A DNA stretch of 64,000 nt, taken from contig NZ_JACRWD010000001.1 of assembly GCF_014306135.1 (NCBI RefSeq), positions 992,001 through 1,056,000 on the forward strand. Reading direction: 5' to 3'. Positions 27,176-35,415 of the stretch are shown here, in pieces. The notes under the pieces are model-generated. The model searched no databases. It was not told where the DNA came from and worked only from the letters and a program-made list of their open reading frames with translations. A program made the translations under genes and the position numbers. This DNA comes from Paraclostridium hominis. GTDB taxonomy: Bacteria > Bacillota > Clostridia > Peptostreptococcales > Peptostreptococcaceae. Within the stretch, counting starts at the first letter, position 1. Each line of letters opens with the position of its first letter.

Positions 27176-27217
27176 AGTTAAAATCTATAAAGTTAAAAAT
27201 AGCTATAGATTTTAACT
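27176..27217. repeat. 14-bp inverted repeat behind the DUF3298 terminator
   Basis: AGTTAAAATCTATA (27176-27189) and TATAGATTTTAACT (27204-27217) are perfect complements around a 14-base loop, directly after one terminator. It may be a back-up terminator or an operator for the next gene. Confidence 0.4.
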
Positions 27218-27294
27218 ATTTTACAAAAATATATAATTGACTTATAATTACCAATGTAGAAAAATGTCAAACAATACGAAGTGGAGGAATAATT

Positions 27295-27744
27295 ATGACA
27301 AAAAAAGAAAGAGTAGAAGAAGTAAGACGTATAGCAGAAGGTTATTTTGAAAGAGGAGAATTTTTTTGTTCAGAAGCTGTATTAAAAACTATAAATGATG
27401 AACTAGGAAAACCATTTAGCGATGATGTGACTAAATTAGCATCAGGATTTCCTATTGGAATAGGTAAATCAGGATGTTTATGTGGAGCTGTAAGTGGAGG
27501 AGTAATGGCGTTTGGGATGGTTTATGGAAGATGCCATAAAGAGCCTATGAATGATAAGATGTTTGTAGCTTCAGCAGGTTTACATGATCATATAAAAAAT
27601 ATATATAAAAGCACTTGTTGTAGAGTTATGACTAGAAATTTTGAGTTTCAATCACCAGAAAGAAAAGCTCATTGTATAAAAATAACTGGAGAAGTAGCAG
27701 CTTATATAGCTGAAAAATTAATAGAAGATAATAAATTAAAGTAA
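27295..27744 (+). CDS. C_GCAxxG_C_C family protein
   Basis: 149 residues of a small clostridial/anaerobe family named after its cysteine pattern: Cys in FFCSEAVL, then SGCLCGAVSGGVMAFG, then STCCRVM and HCIKIT. The cysteines suggest metal or redox function; the role is unproven. GGAGGAAT site before the ATG. The next gene, a TDT transporter, starts 13 bases later, so the two are co-transcribed. Confidence 0.85.
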   Translation: MTKKERVEEVRRIAEGYFERGEFFCSEAVLKTINDELGKPFSDDVTKLASGFPIGIGKSGCLCGAVSGGVMAFGMVYGRCHKEPMNDKMFVASAGLHDHIKNIYKSTCCRVMTRNFEFQSPERKAHCIKITGEVAAYIAEKLIEDNKLK

Positions 27745-27757
27745 TAGGTGATTGAGT

Positions 27758-28741
27758 ATGAAAACTATAAGAAAAGGAATTTCTAAGAGTGATTTTGAAA
27801 ATATACCTATAGCAATAGCTGGAATATCGCTTGGATTTATGAGTATATCAACAGCACTTGTGGAATTTAATATTTTATGGGTTAGACATTTAGCGGTTTT
27901 ATTTTCAACTATATCCATATTAATATTAATTATAAAAGCTATACTCCATCCAAATAAAGTTTGGAATGAACTAAAAAATCCATTAGCAGGAAGTATATAT
28001 CCAACTATTTCTATGACTATTATGTTAATAGCTGTGTATGTGGTTAAATTTAATTTACAATTTGCAAAAACATTATGGATAAGTGCAACTATCTTACATT
28101 TTATAATTTTTATTATGTTTACTATACATATGTTAAAAGATTTTAGGTTAACAAATATGTTACCTAGTTGGTTTATATCTACAGTAGGTATCGGTTTAGC
28201 AGCTGTTACAAGTAAACCTATGAAGATGCCTTATTTATCGAGAATAATATTTTATTATTCATTAGTGTTATTTATAGTGTTAGGAATAATAATGATTTAT
28301 AGACTTATATTTATGGATAAGCTCGAAGGTAATAAAAAGTTTACTTTAATGATAATGACAGCACCAGCTAATATTTGCTTAGCTGGATATTTAGCTGTTT
28401 ATGAAGAACCCAATATTATGTTACTTAAATTTTTAGCTTTACTAGGATATGCATCTATAATATATAGTTTTGTATTATTACCTAGACTTATAAACACACC
28501 TTTTACACTAGCACTTGCACCTTTAACATTTCCTTTAGGAATTGGAGTTACTGCAGCTCAAAGATACATAAAATATTTAAATCATATAGGCTCTAATTTA
28601 GAAATAGTTTTAAGATATATATTATACATTCAAGTTATAGTATCAGTTATTGTTATAGGATATATAGTTATTAAAACAATACATTTGTTAATTAGAGATT
28701 TTATATTAGTGAATAGTACAATGGAAAATATCAAAGAATAA
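27758..28741 (+). CDS. TDT-family transporter (TehA/SLAC1-like)
   Basis: 327 residues from the ATG at 27758, chosen because AGGTGA lies six bases upstream; a TTG two codons earlier is too close to it. Ten membrane segments, beginning IPIAIAGISLGFMSISTAL, and a second-half LAPLTFPLGIGVTAAQRY typical of the tellurite-resistance/dicarboxylate group. Related proteins pass anions; the substrate here is unknown. Sits between a Cys-rich protein and a small membrane protein in one unit. Confidence 0.85.
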   Translation: MKTIRKGISKSDFENIPIAIAGISLGFMSISTALVEFNILWVRHLAVLFSTISILILIIKAILHPNKVWNELKNPLAGSIYPTISMTIMLIAVYVVKFNLQFAKTLWISATILHFIIFIMFTIHMLKDFRLTNMLPSWFISTVGIGLAAVTSKPMKMPYLSRIIFYYSLVLFIVLGIIMIYRLIFMDKLEGNKKFTLMIMTAPANICLAGYLAVYEEPNIMLLKFLALLGYASIIYSFVLLPRLINTPFTLALAPLTFPLGIGVTAAQRYIKYLNHIGSNLEIVLRYILYIQVIVSVIVIGYIVIKTIHLLIRDFILVNSTMENIKE

Positions 28742-28770
28742 ACATAATAAATTCAAAAAGGAGCAGATTT

Positions 28771-29013
28771 ATGTTTATTGTTGATCCTATTGAATGGATA
28801 GGATATTGTGCATCTATATTAATTGCAATATCTTTAACTATGACATCCATTGTTCCACTTAGAATAATAAATTCTATAGGATGCTTTTTATTTGTTGTAT
28901 ATGGAATTTATGTAGGTGTATACCCAGTTGCAATAGCAAATGGAGTTATAATAATTATCAACATATATAATTTATATAAATTATATAAAATTAAACAAAA
29001 TAAAAAAACTTAA
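28771..29013 (+). CDS. Small three-helix membrane protein, YgjV/SemiSWEET-like
   Basis: 80 residues with three membrane segments (about 7-28, 31-48, 51-70). The order IEWIGYCASILIAISLTMTS...PLRIINSIGCFLFVVYGI resembles the PQ-loop triple-helix unit of SemiSWEET/YgjV proteins, which act as dimers, but no sugar-site motif is certain. AAAGGAG before the ATG; 29 bases behind the TDT gene. Confidence 0.7.
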   Translation: MFIVDPIEWIGYCASILIAISLTMTSIVPLRIINSIGCFLFVVYGIYVGVYPVAIANGVIIIINIYNLYKLYKIKQNKKT

Positions 29014-29075
29014 GTAAAAAGACTTAAAGCATTAATTATATGATAATTATAATTTTGCTTTAAGTCTTTTTATTT
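29014..29075 (+). terminator. Terminator after the small membrane protein
   Basis: TAAAAAGACTTAAAGC / GCTTTAAGTCTTTTTA, a 16-bp stem with a loop of about 24 bases that itself can fold (AATTATA/TATAATT). Confidence 0.9.
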
Positions 29076-29170
29076 TACACATATTTATGACTTGGACATA
29101 ATGCAAAATAAATAAAGAATTCATATATTAAAAATATATATTATTAAATAAATTAAATGGGGGATTTAAT

Positions 29171-30058
29171 ATGAGAAATATTAATATGGATTTGATGTAT
29201 TTTGAATATCTATATAAAAAAGGAATAATTAAAAAAGATACTTATAACAAAATAATAAGAGATATTACTGAAGAAAAAAATAAATTGGTTACTATAAAAT
29301 CAGTCTATAATGATGAGTATATATCTGTAGATGGAGAATTAAATGAATTGATAGCTGGTGAAAAAGATGTAGAGTTATCGGATAGATTTGTACTTATAAA
29401 TATAGGCGGAGGTAATGCTATATTACAAACTCAAGAAGGATTTTATATAAGAGTTGATGATGATGATAATAGGGTATATGCAAATGAATTTAATATAAAA
29501 GATGCAACTATATTTACTTTAATACCTATAAATGAGAAAGAAGTAGCTCTTAAAACAGATAAAGGCAATTATGTAAAAGTTGGAGAAGAAGAAAGATTAA
29601 TAGCAGATGAATCTATGCAAAATGAAAAAACTGTTTTTAAAATTAAAGAAGTTGTTGAGATAATTTATAATGATATAGTTATGATATCTTTATCAGAAGA
29701 ACGTTTTGTAAGTGCTATAAATGGAGGAGGATCTTATTTAGTAGCAACTGAATTTGATCAATCTGAAAATGAAGAATTTACGTTATTCCAATTTTTAGGA
29801 GGAGAATCTATTCTTAAAACTTCGCAAGGATATTATGTAAGAGTTAGAGATGATTTAGTTTTAGTTGCAGATACTAAAAATATAGAAGAAGCTAGTAGAT
29901 TTTCAGGAGAACAAATAGGTGATGATGTAATAATTGTAAAAACTCTATATGGTAATTTAGTTAGAGTTAGAGAGTTAGACAAATATTTAATAGCAGATGC
30001 AAAAGAAATAACTGAAAGTTGTAAATTTAATATATATCAGTCTACAAGACCAATCTAA
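29171..30058 (+). CDS. Double beta-trefoil (fascin-like) protein
   Basis: 295 residues, soluble. After a short helical N-terminus (to about 35) the sequence is built of repeating units of about 40 residues of the type G-x-Y-h-R-V-x-x-D-x-x-h-h-A-D-x-x-x-x-x-x-x-F: FYIRVDDDDNRVYANE, GNYVKVGEEERLIADES, RFVSAINGGGSYLVATE, GYYVRVRDDLVLVADT, GNLVRVRELDKYLIADA. Six such units would make two beta-trefoils, as in fascin and ricin-like domains. Ligand or partner unknown. Followed by 365 bp without a protein gene. Confidence 0.65.
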   Translation: MRNINMDLMYFEYLYKKGIIKKDTYNKIIRDITEEKNKLVTIKSVYNDEYISVDGELNELIAGEKDVELSDRFVLINIGGGNAILQTQEGFYIRVDDDDNRVYANEFNIKDATIFTLIPINEKEVALKTDKGNYVKVGEEERLIADESMQNEKTVFKIKEVVEIIYNDIVMISLSEERFVSAINGGGSYLVATEFDQSENEEFTLFQFLGGESILKTSQGYYVRVRDDLVLVADTKNIEEASRFSGEQIGDDVIIVKTLYGNLVRVRELDKYLIADAKEITESCKFNIYQSTRPI

Positions 30059-30183
30059 TATAGCTTTATTTTTCATAAAAAGTATAAATAAAACAAATGA
30101 TGAAATAATTACCTAGTAGATATAAGGCTAAGAAACCAAAAATAACTAAAATTAAAAACTATTCATGTCAAATTCATACAAAA
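30059..30183. other. Intergenic sequence behind the beta-trefoil gene
   Basis: No coding frame with a ribosome binding site. AT-rich; holds ACCTAGTAGA at 30111-30120, a ten-mer that also occurs at 21171 before the UvrC-like gene. No terminator directly follows the beta-trefoil stop. Confidence 0.35.
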
Positions 30184-30306
30184 TTCATAAAACCATAGTA
30201 ATATTTATATATAGGATAAATACCTCCCAAATAATCAATGTTACAACCCTAAAAACAAACATTAACCCTTTAAAATAGATGCATTTGTATGCATCTATTT
30301 TTTTGT
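30184..30306 (+). ncRNA. Candidate small RNA with C-rich single strands
   Basis: TTCATA (30184-30189), 17 bp, TATATA (30207-30212) could be a promoter starting RNA near 30219. The next ~85 bases have no usable open frame and end in a strong terminator, AAATAGATGCA / TGCATCTATTTTTTT (30272-30304). The body holds ACCTCCCA, complementary to a Shine-Dalgarno sequence, and two AACCCT runs, in a genome where C-runs are rare. This is the layout of trans-acting sRNAs such as RsaE/RoxS; homology is not claimed. The alternative is a long 3' UTR of the upstream gene. Confidence 0.4.
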
Positions 30307-30423
30307 ATATAAATTATAGCAGAATGTATGGATACAAATAAAAAATAAATTTAAATTGTATCATAGTAGTTAATAATAATATACAATCAAGGTATAGAAG
30401 ACTTAATAGGGGAGTGATATTAA

Positions 30424-31566
30424 ATGAATAACAAAACTGTATATATGCCAGGACCTACTAATATTAAGGAAAATGTAAGACAAGCTAGATCTATAAAAAC
30501 TACAAACCCTGATATAGATATTGAGTTTGTAGAGTTTTATAAAAACACTTGTGACAAAATAGGAAAAATAATAAAAACTACAAATGATGTATATATACTA
30601 AATGGAGAAGGTATACTTGGACTTGAAGCTGCTTGTGCATCTTTAACTGAAAAGGGAGATAGAGTATTAATAATAGATAATGGAGTGTTTGGAAAGGGAT
30701 TTGAAGACTTTGTAAGTATGTATGGTGGAAAAGCTATACTATTTAGCGAAACGCATAAAAAATCAATAGATATAGATAAATTAAAAAACTTTTTAGAAAA
30801 AGACAATGATTTTAAATATGCAACATTAGTTCATTGTGATACACCTACAGGAGTATTAAATGATTTAAGTAAAATATGCCCACTACTTAAAAAATACAAT
30901 ATACTTACAGTCGTAGATTCAGTAGCTGCTATGGTAGGAGAAAAACTTTTAGTTGATGAATGGAAAATAGATATAGCACTTGGTGGTTCTCAAAAAGCAA
31001 TATCTGCACAACCTGGATTAACTATAGTAAGCGTAAGTGAAGATGCTAAGCATTTTATAAGAAGTAGAAAAACTAGAGTAACTGGATTTTATTGCAATTT
31101 AAGTATATGGGAAAACTACTATAAAAATAAGAAATTCCCATATACAATGCCCATAAGTGATATAGTAAGTATAGATAAAGCGTTAGATAACATTTTAGAA
31201 GAAGGAATAGAAAATGTAATTGAGAGACATAGAAGAATAGCTAATTCTACAAGAACTGCATTAAAAGAATATGGACTAGAACTTTTTTTAGAAGATGGGT
31301 ACTCAAATACTGTAACAGCTATAAATATACCTAAAAATATTGGAGCTTTAAATTTAACTAATCATATATTAAATAAATATAATACAATTATAGGTACTTC
31401 TTTAGGAGAGTATGTAAATAAGCTATTGCGATTAGGACATATGGGTGAAAATGCTAAACTAGAAAGAATAATATATATTTTAAATATATTAGATAGCAGT
31501 TTAAAAGATTTAGGTTTTCAAGGAAAAGGATGCTTAGTAGAATTATTTAATAAAAATTATAAATAA
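30424..31566 (+). CDS. Class V aminotransferase, alanine-glyoxylate/serine-pyruvate type
   Basis: 380 residues, fold-type I PLP enzyme. YMPGPTNI at the start and the PLP lysine in GGSQKAISAQPG (about residue 190) mark the AGAT/SPT branch; VDSVAAMVG holds the PLP-binding Asp. It should move an amino group between a small amino acid (alanine, serine or ureidoglycine) and glyoxylate or pyruvate. No purine or serine pathway gene adjoins it to decide. Single-gene unit. Confidence 0.85.
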   Translation: MNNKTVYMPGPTNIKENVRQARSIKTTNPDIDIEFVEFYKNTCDKIGKIIKTTNDVYILNGEGILGLEAACASLTEKGDRVLIIDNGVFGKGFEDFVSMYGGKAILFSETHKKSIDIDKLKNFLEKDNDFKYATLVHCDTPTGVLNDLSKICPLLKKYNILTVVDSVAAMVGEKLLVDEWKIDIALGGSQKAISAQPGLTIVSVSEDAKHFIRSRKTRVTGFYCNLSIWENYYKNKKFPYTMPISDIVSIDKALDNILEEGIENVIERHRRIANSTRTALKEYGLELFLEDGYSNTVTAINIPKNIGALNLTNHILNKYNTIIGTSLGEYVNKLLRLGHMGENAKLERIIYILNILDSSLKDLGFQGKGCLVELFNKNYK

Positions 31567-31630
31567 TTCTCATAGTTTTTATAACTGGAATGAATATAGA
31601 TAAGTTTTTGAAAACACATTAATAAATATA

Positions 31631-31677
31631 AAAATAGACTATAATGAAATTCCTTTATATAGTCTATTTTTTATTTT
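31631..31677 (+). terminator. Terminator of the aminotransferase gene
   Basis: AAAATAGACTAT / ATAGTCTATTTT with a 16-base loop and U-run. Confidence 0.8.
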
Positions 31678-31757
31678 AATAGCTTTACTTATACATATTA
31701 ATATACTACCATTATTTATAGAAAATTAAGAAAAAGTTATCAAAAGGGGGAAGCGAT

Positions 31758-32921
31758 TTGAATTTAGATTTAAATAAAGAATTTGAAATTATATTTAATA
31801 AAAAAAGTGATAATACATACTTCTCTCCAGGTAGAATAAATTTAATAGGAGAACATACAGATTATAATGGAGGTCATGTATTTCCTTGTGCATTATCTTT
31901 TGGTACATATGGATTAATTAGTAAAAGAAAAGATAACTTAATGAGAGTGTATTCAATGAATTTTAAAGATTTTGGAATAATTGAGTTTAATTTAGATAAT
32001 ATGATAAATGAAAAGATTCACAATTGGGCTAACTATCCAAAAGGGGTTATAAAAACATTAAAAAATCATAACTATAAAATAAATTTTGGACTAGATATTT
32101 TATTTTATGGAAATATACCAAATGGAGCTGGTTTATCTTCATCAGCATCTATAGAAATTTTGATGGGAATTATATTAAATGATGTATTCAATTTAAATAT
32201 AAATAGGATAGATTTAGTTAAAATGTGCCAGGAAGCTGAAAATAAATTTATAGGTGTTAATTGTGGAATAATGGACCAATTTGCAATAGGTATGGGGAAG
32301 GAAAATTGTGCAATTTTACTTGATTGCAATACTCTAAATTATAGATATAGCAAAATAAATATGGATGGTTATAAAATAGTTATATCAAATACTAACAAAA
32401 AAAGAAAACTAGCAGATTCTAAATATAATGAAAGAAGAAGTGAATGTGAAAGAGCTCTTAAAAATTTAAAATCCAAATTAAATATCAATACTTTAGGAGA
32501 GTTAACAGAAGATGAATTTAATGAAAATATAAATTTAATAAATAATAATACAGATAAAAAAAGAGCAAAACATGCTGTATATGAAAACCAAAGAGTTTTA
32601 AAAGCTGTTAAAGCTTTAGAAGAAAGTGATTTAAAATTATTCGGAAAACTTATGATAGATTCACACAATTCATTAAAATATGAATATGAAGTTACTGGAA
32701 TAGAATTAGATACATTGGTAGATATAGCTTTAAAACAAGAAGGTGTTATAGGTTCTCGTATGACAGGTGCAGGATTTGGAGGATGTAGTGTAAGTATAGT
32801 TAAAGAAGATAAAGTGGATGATTTTATAAAAAATGTAGGCAAGTTATATGAAGAGTCAATCGGATATTCACCAAGCTTTTATGTAGCTAATATAAGTTGT
32901 GGTGCAAAAAAATTAATTTAG
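31758..32921 (+). CDS. galK: Galactokinase
   Basis: 387 residues, GHMP kinase. FSPGRINLIGEHTDYNGG (23-39) is the galactokinase signature, PNGAGLSSSAS the ATP loop and SRMTGAGFGGC the third motif; CGIMDQFA supplies the catalytic Asp. Makes galactose 1-phosphate for the Leloir pathway. TTG start with AAGGGGGA five or six bases upstream. galT follows 13 bases later. No galE or mutarotase in the window. Confidence 0.95.
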   Translation: MNLDLNKEFEIIFNKKSDNTYFSPGRINLIGEHTDYNGGHVFPCALSFGTYGLISKRKDNLMRVYSMNFKDFGIIEFNLDNMINEKIHNWANYPKGVIKTLKNHNYKINFGLDILFYGNIPNGAGLSSSASIEILMGIILNDVFNLNINRIDLVKMCQEAENKFIGVNCGIMDQFAIGMGKENCAILLDCNTLNYRYSKINMDGYKIVISNTNKKRKLADSKYNERRSECERALKNLKSKLNINTLGELTEDEFNENINLINNNTDKKRAKHAVYENQRVLKAVKALEESDLKLFGKLMIDSHNSLKYEYEVTGIELDTLVDIALKQEGVIGSRMTGAGFGGCSVSIVKEDKVDDFIKNVGKLYEESIGYSPSFYVANISCGAKKLI

Positions 32922-32934
32922 TTAGGAGTATGTT

Positions 32935-34431
32935 ATGATTAATTACGAAATAAATAGACTAATAAATTTCGCTCTATCTGAAGAAATGATTCATGAAGAT
33001 GATATTATATATTCTACCAATTTATTACTTGGGTTATTAAAAGTAGATGAGTTTTATAAAGTCGATGTAGTTGAAAACTTAGATACTCCAACTCCTATAC
33101 TTGAAAATATATTAGATTATGCAGTAGATAAAAATCTGATTGAAAATACTACTACACAAAGGGATTTATTTGATACCCAGATAATGAATTGTGTTATGCC
33201 TAGACCATCAGAAGTTATTAAAACCTTTAATAAACTATATATTAAAAATAAAAAACAAGCTACAAACTATTATTATAACTTAAGTATACAATCAAATTAT
33301 ATAAGAAAATCTAGAACAGATAAAAATATAAAGTGGAAAACTAAAACAAATTATGGGGATTTGGATATAACTATAAATTTATCAAAACCAGAAAAAGATC
33401 CTAATGAAATATTAAAAGCTAAGATTACTAAAAGTGCATCATATCCTAAATGTTTATTATGCAAAGAGAATGAAGGTTTTTTTGGTAATATAAATCATCC
33501 ATCAAGACAAAACCATAGAATTATACCAATTTATCTTTCAGAAAACAAATGGTTTATACAGTATTCACCTTATGTTTACTATAATGAACATTGCATAATA
33601 TTTAATGAATACCATGAGCCTATGAAAATAAATGAAAATACTTTTAGAAATTTATTTAATTTAGTTGATAAATTTCCACATTATTTTATAGGTTCAAATG
33701 CTGATTTGCCAATAGTTGGAGGTTCTATTTTATCACATGAACATTATCAAGGAGGAAATTATATATTCCCTATGGAAATAGCAAAAGAAGAAATGGTATT
33801 TAAAGTTAATGGATATGAAAATATCAAACTTAGTACTTTAAAGTGGCCTATGTCAGTAATTAGATTAAGCGGAAAAAACAAAAATGAAATTATAGCCTTA
33901 GCTTCAAAAATTCTTAAAACTTGGAAAACTTACTCTGATAAATCAATTGATATAATAAGCCAAAGTAATGGTGAAGTTCATAATACTATAACACCTATTG
34001 CTAGAAAAAAGAATAATATGTATGAATTAGATTTAGTTCTTAGAAATAATAGGTCTAATGAAGAAAATCCGTTTGGAATTTTTCACCCTCATGAAGATGT
34101 TCATCATATAAAAAAAGAAAATATAGGACTTATAGAAGTTATGGGGCTTGCAGTATTACCTGCAAGACTTGAAAAAGAAATTAATATATTAAAAGGTTAT
34201 TTACTAAATAAAGTTTCTGATATTAATGATGATGAATTTGTAAGAAAACATGGAAAATGGTATAATTATATTATAGATAAATATAATTACATAACAAAAG
34301 AAAATGTAGATGATATTTTAAAAGAGGAAATCGGTGTCAAATTTTTAACTGCACTATCTCATGCTGGAGTATTTAAAAGGGATGATAATGGTATTAAAGC
34401 TTTTACAAAGTTTATAAAGCTATTAGATTAG
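32935..34431 (+). CDS. galT: UDP-glucose-hexose-1-phosphate uridylyltransferase, class II
   Basis: 498 residues, the long Firmicutes form rather than the ~350-residue E. coli form. SHEHYQGG (about 268-275) is its nucleotidyl-transfer histidine motif. YPKCLLCKENEGFFGN and NRSNEENPFGIFHPHEDVHH are typical family segments. Swaps UMP between UDP-glucose and galactose 1-phosphate. TAGGAG before the ATG; co-transcribed with galK and the next esterase. Confidence 0.95.
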   Translation: MINYEINRLINFALSEEMIHEDDIIYSTNLLLGLLKVDEFYKVDVVENLDTPTPILENILDYAVDKNLIENTTTQRDLFDTQIMNCVMPRPSEVIKTFNKLYIKNKKQATNYYYNLSIQSNYIRKSRTDKNIKWKTKTNYGDLDITINLSKPEKDPNEILKAKITKSASYPKCLLCKENEGFFGNINHPSRQNHRIIPIYLSENKWFIQYSPYVYYNEHCIIFNEYHEPMKINENTFRNLFNLVDKFPHYFIGSNADLPIVGGSILSHEHYQGGNYIFPMEIAKEEMVFKVNGYENIKLSTLKWPMSVIRLSGKNKNEIIALASKILKTWKTYSDKSIDIISQSNGEVHNTITPIARKKNNMYELDLVLRNNRSNEENPFGIFHPHEDVHHIKKENIGLIEVMGLAVLPARLEKEINILKGYLLNKVSDINDDEFVRKHGKWYNYIIDKYNYITKENVDDILKEEIGVKFLTALSHAGVFKRDDNGIKAFTKFIKLLD

Positions 34432-34441
34432 AGGTGATAAA

Positions 34442-35194
34442 GTGGATTTAAAAAAATCATATAAGTTAAATGGTAATAATACAGGTTGCTTATTAATTCA
34501 TGGTTTTACAAGCACCCCAGCAGAAATGTACCCATTGGCTAAGGTATTAAATGATAAAGGATATACAGTGCATTCAATACTTTTAAGTGGACATGGAACA
34601 AATCATGAGGAACTTTTGAAAGTATCATATATAGATTGGTATAATGATGTAGAAAAAGCATATGAAGAACTCTTATTTGAATGTGAAAAAGTAGTGGTTA
34701 TAGGACATTCTATGGGAGGGCTTTTGGCTTTAATGTTAGCTTCTAATTACCATATAGATAAACTTATATGCTTAGCTTGTGCACTTAAACCAAATAATCG
34801 ATGGGTAAAATATACGGGCATATTAAAATATTTTAAAAAATACACGGAATGGAAAAATACTAGTAATTTTGTCGATGAAGAATATAATAAATATAGACTT
34901 AACTATAAAACTTTTCCAATACATTCAGTATATCAACTATATCTTGCATCAAGGGCTGCAAGTAGTTGCTTAAAAAGTATTACTTCTGATATACTTATAA
35001 TGCAGGATACAAATGACTCTCAAGTAAAAAAAGAAGGTGCTTATTCATTATATAATGGCATATCAAGTAAACATAAAAAACTAGAATGGATTGATGGGGC
35101 AACTCATAGTTTAACACTAGGACCTAAGCGAGAAGAAGTATTTAAAAAAATACTAGATTTTATAGAATTTAAACCAGATGATTTAATATATTAA
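34442..35194 (+). CDS. Alpha/beta-hydrolase, carboxylesterase/monoacylglycerol lipase type
   Basis: 250 residues. The nucleophile elbow GHSMGG places Ser90; HGFTSTP is the oxyanion strand, and the C-terminal GATHSLTLG supplies the His. A lid-like Lys/Trp-rich stretch lies at about 120-145. Resembles Est30-type esterases. GTG start with GAGGTGAT; 10 bases behind galT, so it ends the gal operon although its role there is unclear. Confidence 0.87.
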   Translation: MDLKKSYKLNGNNTGCLLIHGFTSTPAEMYPLAKVLNDKGYTVHSILLSGHGTNHEELLKVSYIDWYNDVEKAYEELLFECEKVVVIGHSMGGLLALMLASNYHIDKLICLACALKPNNRWVKYTGILKYFKKYTEWKNTSNFVDEEYNKYRLNYKTFPIHSVYQLYLASRAASSCLKSITSDILIMQDTNDSQVKKEGAYSLYNGISSKHKKLEWIDGATHSLTLGPKREEVFKKILDFIEFKPDDLIY

Positions 35195-35199
35195 TTGTT

Positions 35200-35257
35200 A
35201 AAGTAATGGATGTTAAAAATCATATTAATATGACTTTTAACATCCATTACTTTTTAT
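35200..35257 (+). terminator. Terminator of the galKT-esterase unit
   Basis: AAAGTAATGGATGTTAAAA / TTTTAACATCCATTACTTT, a 19-bp stem with U-run. Confidence 0.93.
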
Positions 35258-35286
35258 TGCAAATTTTAAAATTTGCATTTTTTATT
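35258..35286 (+). terminator. Second, back-up terminator
   Basis: TGCAAATTTT / AAAATTTGCA is a loop-poor perfect palindrome followed by TTTTTT, directly after the first terminator. Confidence 0.7.
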
Positions 35287-35415
35287 ATGATTATAAATAC
35301 AATGTTTATGAATATAAAAGGATAAAAAAATTAAATATTAATAAAGCTTAATTTAGTATAAATAGGATAAATGTGGTATAATAAAAAGATGTCCAAAAAA
35401 TGAGAGGTGAGAAAA

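Noticed and set aside
21171..30120. Ten-base string ACCTAGTAGA at 21171 and 30111 as a shared RNA element
   Set aside because: Only the ten-mer and a few following bases agree; flanks differ and no common fold is seen.
32369..32842. 157-codon minus-strand frame inside galK
   Set aside because: Antisense to a complete galactokinase; Ser/Phe/Leu-rich translation typical of a shadow in AT-rich DNA.
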